The position numbers and the translations under genes are program-made. Shown piece by piece: positions 1 to 14,873 of a stretch of DNA of 64,000 nucleotides; within the stretch, counting starts at the first letter, position 1, and every line of letters starts with the position of its first letter. Origin of the DNA: Megalobrama amblycephala (taxonomy: Eukaryota; Chordata; Actinopteri; Cypriniformes; Xenocyprididae); NCBI RefSeq assembly GCF_018812025.1, contig NC_063045.1, positions 16,414,546 through 16,478,545 of the forward strand, read 5' to 3'. The notes under the pieces are model-generated. The model saw nothing but the letters and a program-made list of their open reading frames with translations, did no database searches and was not told where the DNA came from.

Positions 1-823
1 GTAGGGCGACAAGTATCCAGATGACCTACTACTCTCTAAATTAATAGCATTTGATCAAGTGATCTAAACATGGTGGTGGCCATCATGAAGGTGGACCACC
101 CTTATGTAGAATAAACATTTTTCTTGGAAAAAAACTGCAGTCTTCATCTCATGTGAGTGTACATCATTTGGTCAACATATTGGTCAAAATTATTATTCAT
201 ATCTGTATGCGTAAAACTTGTGAAAATTTACTTAAGGCCAGAACTAAGTAACTTTTTTTACCTTCATAAATAGTTTTCTAAGTCCTTAGACGGTTAATTG
301 AATTGTAGTGGTGTGTTTGAGGCGAGCACTAACCCCCTCTGGCACGTCTACGCCAGAAAACAGCACTTGCAAGTTGAGCTTTGCCGACCCGACACAATCT
401 CGCCTCATGTTCACGTTCACGCGAGAGTGACAAAATGCTTTACGGTAATTCAAAAACAATGTATATATTATGACTTTATAAGACAATTTAGAAAATTACC
501 CACCTCCGTCGAGATTTTTTGTACTGTATTTGCAAAACTACTGCGCTGGAGAGCGTTGTAGTTGTTTTTTACGACAGTGTGATTCACTGAAGGAACCTGT
601 AGGGGGAGCTTTAGCAAATCTTACTGAGTTCCGCTTTAAAGGAATAGGAATAGAACAAAAAAAAGCTGTCAAGCTCCAAAATGACAAAATGCAGCATAAA
701 ATATCCTAAGAATGCTAAATCCCAAAGAATAGACAGAAATGGAAGTTATTATTCAGTGAAAATTTTCTTTTTTTGTGTAGTATAAATGATGACAAAATTG
801 AAATTTTTAGGTGACCTGTCCCT
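1..823. other. Non-coding sequence, probably ubxn6 intron
   Basis: No exon with believable splice sites or a recognisable protein could be found on either strand. The short open frames near 286-561 overlap on opposite strands and resemble nothing. Because the first ubxn6 exon seen (1720) starts in the middle of the protein, this stretch most likely belongs to an upstream ubxn6 intron. This is inferred from position only. Confidence 0.5.
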
Positions 824-1601
824 TTAAAGGAACACTCCACTTTTTTTGAAAATAGGCTCATTTAGCAACTCCCCTAGAGTTAAACAGTTGAATTTTACCG
901 TTTTCGAATCCATTCAGCCGATCTCCAGGTCTGGCGGTACCACTTTTAGCATAGCTTAGCATAGTTCATTGAATCTGATTAGACCGTTAGCATCTCGCTC
1001 AAAAATGACCAAAGAGTTTTGATATTTTTCCTATTTAAAACTTGACTCTTCTGTAGTTACATCGTGTACTAAGACAACCAGAAAATGAAAAGTTGCGATT
1101 TTCTAGGCCAATATGGCTAGGAACTATACTCTCATTCTGGCGTAATAATCAAGGAACTTTGCTGCCGTACCATGGGTGCAGCAGGCGCAATGATATTACG
1201 CAGCGCCTCTCACAAATGTCTCCATGGTTGCAAGGCACGCCCCCTGTGCAAGGGGTTCACAGCCAATATTATTACGCCGGAATGAGAGTATGAGAGTATA
1301 GTTCCTAGCCATATCGGCCTAGAAAATCTCAACTTTTCATTTTCCGTCAGTCTTAGTACACAATGTAACTACAGAAGAGTCAAGTTTTAAATAGGAAAAA
1401 TATCAAAACTCTTTGGTCATTTTTGAGCGAGATGCTAACGGTCTAATCAGATTCAATGAACTATGCTAAGCTATGCTAAAAGTGGTACCGCCAGACCCGG
1501 AGATCGGCTGAATGGATTCGAAAACGGTAAAACTCAACTGTTTAAGTCTAGGGGAGTTGGAAAATGAGTCTATTTTCAAAAAAAGTGGAGTGTTCCTTTA
1601 G
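824..1601. repeat. Foldback (long inverted repeat) element, TTAA-like target
   Basis: Two arms of roughly 300 bases are near-perfect reverse complements: 828-1140 against 1285-1597, with termini AGGAACACTCCAC and its complement. The short unpaired middle is around 1150-1270. The left flank is TTAA (824-827) and the right is TTAG (1598-1601), a TTAA duplication with one change. There is no transposase, so this is a non-autonomous MITE-like element lying in a ubxn6 intron just before the exon at 1720. Confidence 0.85.
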
Positions 1602-1719
1602 GATTTCAGATCCAATTCAGGCTCATCTCAATCCCAGCATTACTCTTTTCCTGACTGTGATTATTCATACCTTTTCAAGGGCTCCGGGGTTCCACAGAAG
1701 GATCCGTCTTGTTTCTCAG

Positions 1720-5444
<3,725 letters not shown>

Positions 5445-6007
5445 ACATTTAGTCTTGCTTTCTCCCCGGTCACTGCTGTCCCGCCTGCGTTCTCTTGCCG
5501 CTCCTAGTGACTTTCTCTCCCATCGTCCACAACCCCACACGGTTTCATAGGATGGGCCCAATACATTGGTTGTGTCCACAACATGTGCTAGATGGATTTA
5601 TATGGTGCTAACCACAGGAGTTGTTTCCTGTCAGTGATGTATTATGGAAAGTGTAAGCACCTTAAGGGCCTCAATAATCTGTCCTATTATAATGCATTGT
5701 TGCTTGAAGTAACATGACCTGTCATCACATGATAACGGAAGAAGCAGTTTATGCACTGTGACGCTGTCAGACTGGAAATGGTCTGTAAGTGGATCTGTTG
5801 TAATTTAAAGCACTTTTTAGCTATTGCTTAGAGAGAAATGTTGATTAATGTACCATAAAATCTCATTGTGACAACAGTTTGAAATTGATCTAACATGAGC
5901 ATTACCAAGTTAAGATTGTCTTTTGTGTTGTATTGAGGTTCTGTTTCCTGCTTAACAAAAATGACACTACGCATGAATGTTATAACGCAACTTAGACAAA
6001 ATGCTCT

Positions 6008-6117
6008 GGGGTGCGTTTCCCGAAAGCATGGTTAGTCAACTATGGTCATAAGTCACATTAAACTCTATTGGTAAGGAAGGAACTTGCGACCATAGTTCGC
6101 TTTGGGAAACGCACCCC
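6008..6117. repeat. Short MITE-like inverted repeat in ubxn6 3' UTR
   Basis: GGGGTGCGTTTCCC (from 6008) and GGGAAACGCACCCC (ending near 6117) are exact reverse complements. A second paired segment, ACTATGGTC/GACCATAGT, continues inward. The unit would fold into a hairpin in RNA. It is a small non-autonomous element by its structure. Confidence 0.8.
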
Positions 6118-6899
6118 TGGTCTGCGACAACGATCTACCTCCTAATACAGATAAATGTCAATTCATTTCAGCTGTCACCAAGTCATTTGACTTATATAAT
6201 GAAGCCCAAAGTATACTTGTTTTTACACATGCAGCACGTTTGACGCAAATGTTATCAACTACATAGTAAGCACGCATCCAGATTTTCCACCCTAATTGCA
6301 TATACTATACGCTCACCTTGCACGTGCAATTTTTTTTTGCAATGATGAGTTTGTCCACAAGATGCTAACACTGGCGACCATGGTGTCACAATTGAAAGGA
6401 AATGCTTTTTGTCATTGACAAGCACTTGTGGGAGGGGGTTAAGAGAAACTCTTATTTAAATGAGTATAAAGACATTATCGCTCATAACTTCTGGAGAGAA
6501 AGAGTGCAGACACTGGACAAGAATGAAACTTTCTAGTGTGCATGTGTGAGCGTCTGTGTTAATGCACATAATCCAATCGAGTATACTTTGAAAGGCTGTG
6601 TTCACATCAAAACCGCACCTTATTTTTCAAACCGAAAGTAAACTATTTACTTCAAATTCATCAGCCACTATAGGTAAACAAGAAGTATAACTGCAGTAAA
6701 TTGTAAAACTATTTTAGCTACAAACCAGTGCATTTATGATGATAAAAAGGCACCCGCTCTTATGGAAAAGAAGTGGATACTATAATGCTCACTGATTAAA
6801 CCATGCTATATTGTTGATAATGAACCATGCTTGTATTTTACACTCACTCAAGTTTGTAGAGTTTAAATGTTGTGTTAATGCTTTTGATGTGATGTATGA

Positions 6900-6905
6900 A
6901 ATAAA
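6900..6905 (+). terminator. ubxn6: Candidate poly(A) signal of ubxn6
   Basis: Canonical AATAAA about 1.46 kb after the ubxn6 stop codon, followed by a T/G-containing stretch. Chosen because no better signal lies nearer the stop. Confidence 0.45.
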
Positions 6906-6925
6906 ATGCATTGTCAGATGAGTTG

Positions 6926-7700
6926 AGTATGCATGAATGAAACCCAAATGGCTTCACTGTGCAAAACTAAGTCTTGTGTATATGGAGAAGGAAACTGTTG
7001 GTTAACAGCATATTAAAAGTTCATTTTTAAATAATGCTTTATTTAAACAAGCTTTGTAGGAAACCCATTACAACTGCAAACTATGGTGCAGTTTATTCAG
7101 AACAATTAAGAAAATACTTTGCCAAAAGAAATGCCAATGCTGCTGCTTTTTTCCCCTGTGTTGGACGGCCACCAACTATTTCAGCTTCTACACCATTTTT
7201 CAAAAAACAAAAATAGTATTTACACCGCATATAGCAGCCTGGGCGACAAATGGCACATGCCGTTTTTATACAAAGCTTCTCGGAAAAGAAAAAAAAAAGT
7301 GAAAGACTTCTGGTGGGGGTAGAAGAATGAAATAAACAGAAATGGAATATAAAAGTGCAATATATTTCAATTGTCATTATTTTTGAAAGACATACACCAG
7401 TTCAAGTATTCTGAGAGGAAAAAAAAAAAAACATTTAAAACAATGGGGCACTGAGCCCAGCAGACAGCATCAACCTCCTGATTGGTGTCAGAGCTGATGA
7501 ATGTATCAGCCTTTACACACTTTCAAAAAGTGGGACTTCACCTATGAAGAAGAGCAGTACACCATCTAACAGACCTCCACTTAAAGAAGAGAGAACAAAT
7601 GATTGATTCTGGGGACCTTTAATACTGTGTGATCCTTCGAATCGTAGATCAGATTTTGAGCGCCTGGTTCATCGCAAACCCAACAGGAAGGAGTCAGATC
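6926..7700 (-). other. chaf1a: Probable chaf1a 3' untranslated region and convergent gene gap
   Basis: Between the presumed ubxn6 poly(A) site and the chaf1a stop codon. On the minus strand AATAAA occurs as TTTATT at 7038-7043, giving a 3' UTR of up to about 680 bases. Short open frames here (around 7034-7377) lie on both strands and match nothing. The UTR limits are inferred. Confidence 0.45.
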
Positions 7701-10700
7701 TCAGGCGGTGGCTGGGGTGAGGCAGGGCAAGGCAAGAGCAGCAGTTTCGGATGCATTTGTGTCCATGGGCTCTGTGTTTCTCTCAGTTTGTGGCAAGGAT
7801 GTGTTGGCATCCTGTTCAGAGGATCCTGTTAAGAAGAAAAAAAATGTCATGCTTATTCTGCCAGATTTGTCTTGGTCGTCAAGCTTTAGTAGTGATGCAT
7901 ACTAACCAGATTGTTCCCCAATGATGACGCAATCATCGTCTTCGTCATCCTCGGTGTCTGCCTGGAAGCCATCAGTCTCCATGGCCTCAGTCTAAAGAAT
8001 GAATCACAGAGTTAGACATAGATCTAAATAAGTCTTTAAAAAAACAACGACAACAAAAAAAACAACAATCTGCACCTGTTCGGAGTCACCACATTTCTTC
8101 ATATACTTTGTAATGGAGTGGCTGCTGGCACTTTTCCTCTTGTTGGAGGGTGTGGTGGAAGTGGACGAGGTGGGTGAGCTGCCCTGTGAGCCGGCGGGCT
8201 CGTCGCGGGTGATCTGAGCCCCGGAGGTGAGGTAGGTCCACTGGCAGGGAACGGGCAAGGCCTCCTGAGAATGACGGGTCAGAACTTCCGCATGCACGTA
8301 CCAGCAGCATCGTCTGTAAGTGGAGCGCTTTTCGTACACGGCGTTCTCTTTTATGATACGCCTGATGTGGATCCTATTGTCAAACAAAATCAATATCCTT
8401 GAGTTTTGTGTAGCTGTGTGGCTTAATTTAAGTAACTTCATAACATGCTGACACAAGAGCAAAAACACTCCCCCAGAGTGCAACAGGATGTTATTCTCAG
8501 TGACAATGTTTCCAGGCACTAAGCAGATGAGTCATCCAGTTTACACAGAAATATAACAAAAATGACACATTTTAGCACTTATGGTTCTATCATGCTAAAG
8601 TCAATAGCCACTTTTCCATAATCAGGCCAAACCACTCTCATTGGTTGCCCGACGGTGGAAAAGTGGCTAATGTGTTTTTTTTATGGCCTTTTGGGCAAAT
8701 GCCTGAAATAAGGTCTGTGCTTTACAAAAGCTTAAGATTTTACGAAAAAAAAAAAAAATATATATATCAGTACTACTCATGAATTCTGTAAGCCTTTACA
8801 TGTCTTGAAAAAGGAGGTTGCTAAAAAGTGGCTAAATGGGACAACTGAGGCTGTCAGTGACTTCATTATGCCAAAGAACTCACCACTCACTGATTTTAGT
8901 TGTGTTCGTAATCATGCACTTGCAAACCATTTCAAAGATTTTAAAAGAACCATTGCCAATTTAAACCACTGATAGTTTAAGCCTAATGATGATGTTGAAA
9001 TGTGGTGTAAGTTCTATATACCCTAACTTTAGCCTTTTCTTCTGGCGTTTGTACTTAGGCTTCAAAAAGATTTTCATGGTGAACAAAACGTGTAAGGATC
9101 ATAAACTTTTGTTGGTCACAGAGCCAGTTTATTTTCCGCAATAACCCAAAATCCAATGGAAAAAACCTATTGGCTTTTTGTCAAAGGAACTAGGGTGATG
9201 CTAACTTCCTGGTTGGCCTACAAAATTATGTCAACCTAAAAGGAACTATACTAAAAATCACAGTTAAACACAGTTAGCTGGGTTACCTGGGTGGGACGCT
9301 GTCAATACAATTCAAAGGGCTTTCTGTGGGTGAGGATGTTTGCTGGCGACAGAACTCCAGGAACTCGTTGATTATGACCTTACTGCTGTTCACATTCCCA
9401 TGAAGCAAAGGCAGCAGCTGTGACAGCACTGAAAAACAGATTAACATCACTGAATAATTTAAATCACCCTCAGGAGAAACTGTAATGTGCAACGGTATTA
9501 AAGAAATGAAGGCAGTTGTTTCAGTTTGGTTCATGTATGCAACCTTTTTAAGTGAATAATGAAAATTCATGGTGTGCCAATTTTTGTGTGAATTTTCACC
9601 AGTGATTTGCATGACTTGTTGCACCTCTCATAGCATGAAAAGGCCTTTAGACTCAGCTTTGTATTAACTGAGCTGAAAGCGGCTGTTAATACGCTGTGCG
9701 CTTCATGCAAGAAGAGACTCAGTTTAACAAAATATGGATGATTAGATTTGAAGAAACTGTCCAACAAATGAAGACACTAATGTTTAGTAAAGCAACTTTG
9801 ACAGCAGATTATAAAACTTTAACTTCTAACTGTATATAGAACCTCCATAAATTATAAAACAGTTAAGCACACACTGTACTCACATTTTTTGTTCCTCTGT
9901 TGGCGTGATAGGTCCTGATCAGGGGTGCAGGGCTCGTCTCTAGGTAAAGGCTCCAGTATACAGACAGCGTATGGCTGCAGGAGGTCCAGCGAAGGCTGTT
10001 CCCCCTCCCACAGGCAGCCTCGCACAACCGCCTCCAACACCTTCACCTTCCCTTTAGACATCAGCTCATTCTCCCATTCACGAGCCTTCATCCTCTGACG
10101 CACCTTTTGCTTCTCTGGATCTCCACCCTCCTGCAAGAGCAGACTGTTAGTGTCATGACGTGACTGAATGAGGCGATAGAAGAAGCGTGACATTCCACGT
10201 ACCTCGTCTTCAAGTGCTCCTTCCCCTTCTGAGAGATAACCATGGGGCACAAAGAATCCATCATCATCGTCATCGTCATCTCCACCTTCATCGTCATCAT
10301 CCTAGAGAGAACAGCAAGATTAAAGTCATCACCATTTTTTATCACTAATGTCACTACAGCCCATTTTTGGTGCGAATTTTCATTGGTGATTTGTATGGCT
10401 TCTGTAGTAGCTAATCTGTTAAGTACAGAAATGTAACAGTGACATTGTATCCTCACCCCCTCACTGTGTGACAGAGACTCTCCCGGCTCCTCCTCCTCCC
10501 ACTCTTCATCACTGTCCACCTCATAATCCAGCAGCTCCTGATAAACCAAAAAATCTCTTCAAATTAACAACACTTCAGATTACTATGGAAGCCTATTTCC
10601 TCCAAATAAGAAGGAAAAAAAAAAAAAAGAAAAAAAATCCTACTTCGGTAAATAATTAAGTTACACCAAGTCATAATTGATATAAAAAGTTAAAATTAAC

Positions 10701-13700
10701 ATACCAATTAATGAGATAAGCTGAAAATTAAATAAAGTTGAAAAAGTAAAATATTCAATTATGACAAAAAAAAAGCATAATTATGAGATACGTTATGACA
10801 TGAGAAGACTTTTTTTGTCAAATTTCAAGTGCATAAGAGGCAGTTGGGGGATACAGTAGGGTTGTTGAAATTAATTCTCTATGATGCATCGTGATGTGGA
10901 TGATTCTGTATCGATGCAGTAACAGACCATAATCAATTATAGCCTACTTATTTTTCTCTGACGCCATTTGTCGCATACGCGCTTGTCTCGCTAGCATAAA
11001 ATGGCGGAGGGAGGCAAAACACAAAAGTGAGTAGTAAAAAATGCACCTATTTTAACATTTACAGAGTGTAAGCGAGCATGTGTGTGTGCGCGTGAGAGTT
11101 ATTGTAACTTAAGTACAACACTAGACAGTTTCATGCACTTTTAGTGTTTACTACTGTTTATTAGTTCTAAATGCTCCTGTCGTCTGCTGTGTTCAGACTT
11201 TAACGATTAGTTCACTTCAGAATTAAAATTTCCTGATAATTTACTCACCCCCTTGTCATTCAAGATGTTCATGTCTTCAGTTGAAAAGAAATTAAGTTTT
11301 TGAGGAAAACATTCCAGGACTTCAATGGTGTCCAAACTGCAGCTTCACACGTGACGTAGGCAGAAGTATGAATCCAGTGTTTACAAAGCGAAGGTGCAAA
11401 GACTAAGCAAAACAGCATTTTTTTTTTGAAAATGACAGATCATTTTGCTAGATTACACCCTTCGTGTAGAGCCATTTGAAGATGCAATTTGGACCTTCAA
11501 ACCGTTGGTAACCAGTGAAGTCCACTATATGGAGAATAATCCTGGAATTTTTCCTCAAAAACCATAATTTCTTTTCGACTGAAGAAAGAAAGACATGAAC
11601 ATCTTGGATGACATGAGGGTGAGTATATTATCAGGAAATTTCAATTCTGAAGTGAACTAATCCTTTAAGTTTTATTTGACTACATTCAGGAAGTGTACCT
11701 TCTTGGAGCAAATAAGATAAAATGGGAGTTCATATAGGCTATCTGACTGCTTGTATTCATTGACAAAAACAGGCATGTGCAATTTTATTGCAACGCGTTG
11801 TGATACTGAATCGAATTGTTGACATAATCGTAATCAAATGGAATTGTGAGATCAGTGACGATTCACACCCAACGGTGCAACGACTAAACATCCTCCAGAG
11901 TTAATGGTTCTACCAACTCAAAGTTTATTTCCGAATTGCTTAAAATCAGCGGAAGCAGGGAGATGAACCATCAGGCCCTTGACAGCGACTTCTTTGCATG
12001 CTGAAAAACTGCCAAGCCATTGTCCTGCTTGGATCTAATCCAAACTTCTAAGCAAACAAGCAGCCAAATATAGCCACATATTGTATCCATTCATGGAGAA
12101 CTTCCATGAAAAAATTAAATTTCCCTTGATATTTTTTAGATATGACCTCTTTAAAGCAGCATTAAAACAGCATACGTTTATTTACATAGGAATCACAAAC
12201 AGTACTGCAGCCATGACAACCATGAAGATTAAGGTGGCTTAAATGCAGCATTTGATTGACACATTCTTGTGCTTTTACCTTGTCCAGTCTCAGCGGGCAG
12301 CGTGGCGAGATGTGAGTGCTTTTTTTGCACCAGGTCCCCCAGTAAGCTGGACGATAGTTATCATGGAACTGCAGGAGTTTCATGCGGCCATAACGGTGGC
12401 GGTCAGGGACACCATCTGCCTTTTGGCTTTCAGTTATGACCACACAATCCCTAATAACAGAGAACATGAAGGAACAAACAAACCAAACAAAGAATAAGCC
12501 TTTCACATCACTAACAAAAACACCAGCTGAGGTTCTGCACGTTTACATGATGAGTACATAAGTATGTCGGCAGCGGCTCAAAGTGGCATTACCTTGCTGC
12601 ACTGTGACTAGGCCTGGTTGGACCTGATGTGCGAGGTTTGTGCTTTGTCCAGTCCTTTAGTCCATTTAGAGTGCGGTCCGGTTGAGCAAGATAATGGTCC
12701 AGCTCTTCTAAAACTGCGTCTTCACATTGTACTCGAGTTAGTGGTGCCAGAGCCATGTGCGCTTTAATCTCAAAAGGAGCAAATTTCCCACAGGCAGATG
12801 CCAGAGTCTGGAACACACAACAAAACTCAGCAAACATGTCTGGAGATTAAAACACACTGGGAAAGATTTTTAAATTTAGTATATTTGTTTTTGCTTGTTT
12901 TGTGTGTGCATCCTTTACATGCCCAACAAGGCCTCATTCTCAAAATATCTTGCGTAGCATTTGTAAATGTTTTACACCAGTAGTTTGGCACAGGAGGTCT
13001 TTATTCTACACTGAATAATGTGACTCTTACCTTTGGTGCCAACTGGGTCTTGGGCTTCTGTAGAAACCGTGTAATCTCAGCCTTCTCAGCTTTGATTCGC
13101 TGAAGAGAGGCACAAACACAATGAGTACAATTTCAATAAATCAGCAATAAAGAAAACCTTGCATAGATAAAAACACTCACTTCTTTTTCTTCTTTCAACC
13201 GTTTTTCCTCCTCTTTCTTCCTTTTCTCTTCCAGTCTGGCCCTAAATGGATTGACACCAGAGTTTAATACTCATAGAAAACACCAGCACAACTACTATTG
13301 TGGTGCTGTACTGGGTCACTCACTCAATTTTCATTTGCCGCTGCTCTTCTTTAGCTCTTAGTTTCTCAGCCTTTTCTTTCTCCTCCCTCTCCTTTTTCTC
13401 CCGCCGCTCCTTTTCGTCTTTCTCCTTTTTCTCTTTCTTCTCTCTCTCTTTCTCTTCCTTTAGCTTGCGGGCCTCCTCTTTCTTCCTCTCCTTGGCAGCT
13501 TTGGCCTCCTGTTTCTGGCGCTCTTTCTCGTCCCTCTGTCGCTGCTTCTCCTCCTGCTCTTGGACACTCTGAGGGACAATAAGACAATAAAGGGCTTTTC
13601 AAACAGAGTGCAAAATTCCACAGTGACAAGATTTTAAAAGGAAACAATTAATCTTTCTTGAACCCTTAACAGACTGCAAACAATCACATTAAGATACTTT

Positions 13701-14824
13701 TTTTTGCTTTTGGGGTAGAAAAAAAACATACCAAGATATCAGCTTTGGGTTTATGTACCCATGACCTGCATTCCAGAGAGACGTCAAGCTGTTGACATTG
13801 TTAGTTGCCAAGTACAAAAAAAAAAAAAGAGCCATAGTGACAAAAAGAAAGTGTTTATATATTATATCACCACCATATTTATGACAATCGGTGTAATATT
13901 TAATAACTGTAAAAGTCTATTATCGTTTTAATGTTATATTCCTACACACAACTCAAAACCAATTTTAATGAGCATGTCTCTCACGTTCACAAAGAATGTA
14001 TTTATTTGACCAAAATACAGTGAAAATGTAATTTAATTGTACTGTTTTGGATTTACTTGAATTCATCTTAACTTATTTCTGTGATGGCAAAACTGTATAT
14101 CCAGCAACATTGCTCAGGGTTTTTTCTACATTGAAAATATTTTGGTGGCCACCAAAATGAATCCTTGTCCTGCCAAAGATTTATTTGATCATTTAATGTG
14201 ACGATAGCTGAATTTCTGCAGTGCCGGTACCCACTGATAGCCAGCTGATTTAAACGCTCACATGAGTGTTTGTGCTTGTGCTCTGTGACGAACGTCAAAG
14301 GTTTATTTTTATGCGTTTTTGCAGCGTTGAGATCTGTAGCCAATTACAGACATGTTTGTTGAGCGCGTAAACAACGGCTAATCAGATGTGTAAAGGCTGA
14401 TTTATACTTCTGCGTAGCAACGTCATAAGCTGTGTGTAGCACGCGTAACCTGACGTGCACCTCTCCAAAAATGTAACACAACGTCAATTCTACACGGACC
14501 ACAAGCGCTGTGATTGGTCTGCTAGAACCTCTCCATGAATATGTAATTGCACATCTACCCCCACCACCCCACAGTGCTTGAAGTGGGCCGGCACCAGATT
14601 AAGGCCCTGTCCACAAGAACACGGGTATTTTCAAAACCGCAGCTTTTTCTATGCGATTTGGCAGTTCGTCCACATGTAAACGCTGTATCCGGTTCTCCCA
14701 TTATATTGCAGAACGGGGGCGTCAGAATGCAATACCACGCAGGTCACTGCTTATGACAATTTTTTTTTTTTTTTTTTTTTTACTTTGAATGAATGCATCT
14801 CATTGTATCGTTTTGGTTTGTGGA

Positions 14825-14873
<49 letters not shown>

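Larger units (their letters stand above)
5445..6925 (+). other. ubxn6: ubxn6 3' untranslated region (probable)
   Basis: No coding potential follows the ubxn6 stop codon. The first well-placed poly(A) signal, AATAAA at 6900-6905, gives a 3' UTR of about 1.48 kb. It contains the 110 bp inverted repeat at 6008-6117. The end point is inferred; an AATAAA near 7331 is an alternative. Confidence 0.55.

Noticed and set aside
8374..8519. Upstream extension of the minus-strand open frame beyond the chaf1a exon 8076-8373
   Set aside because: A clear acceptor at 8374-8375 and the in-frame junction with exon 9287-9428 (PPR|IHIRR) show it is intron.
13300..13572. Ser/Phe-rich open frame on the plus strand
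   Set aside because: Antisense shadow of the K/E/R-rich coiled-coil exon of chaf1a on the minus strand.
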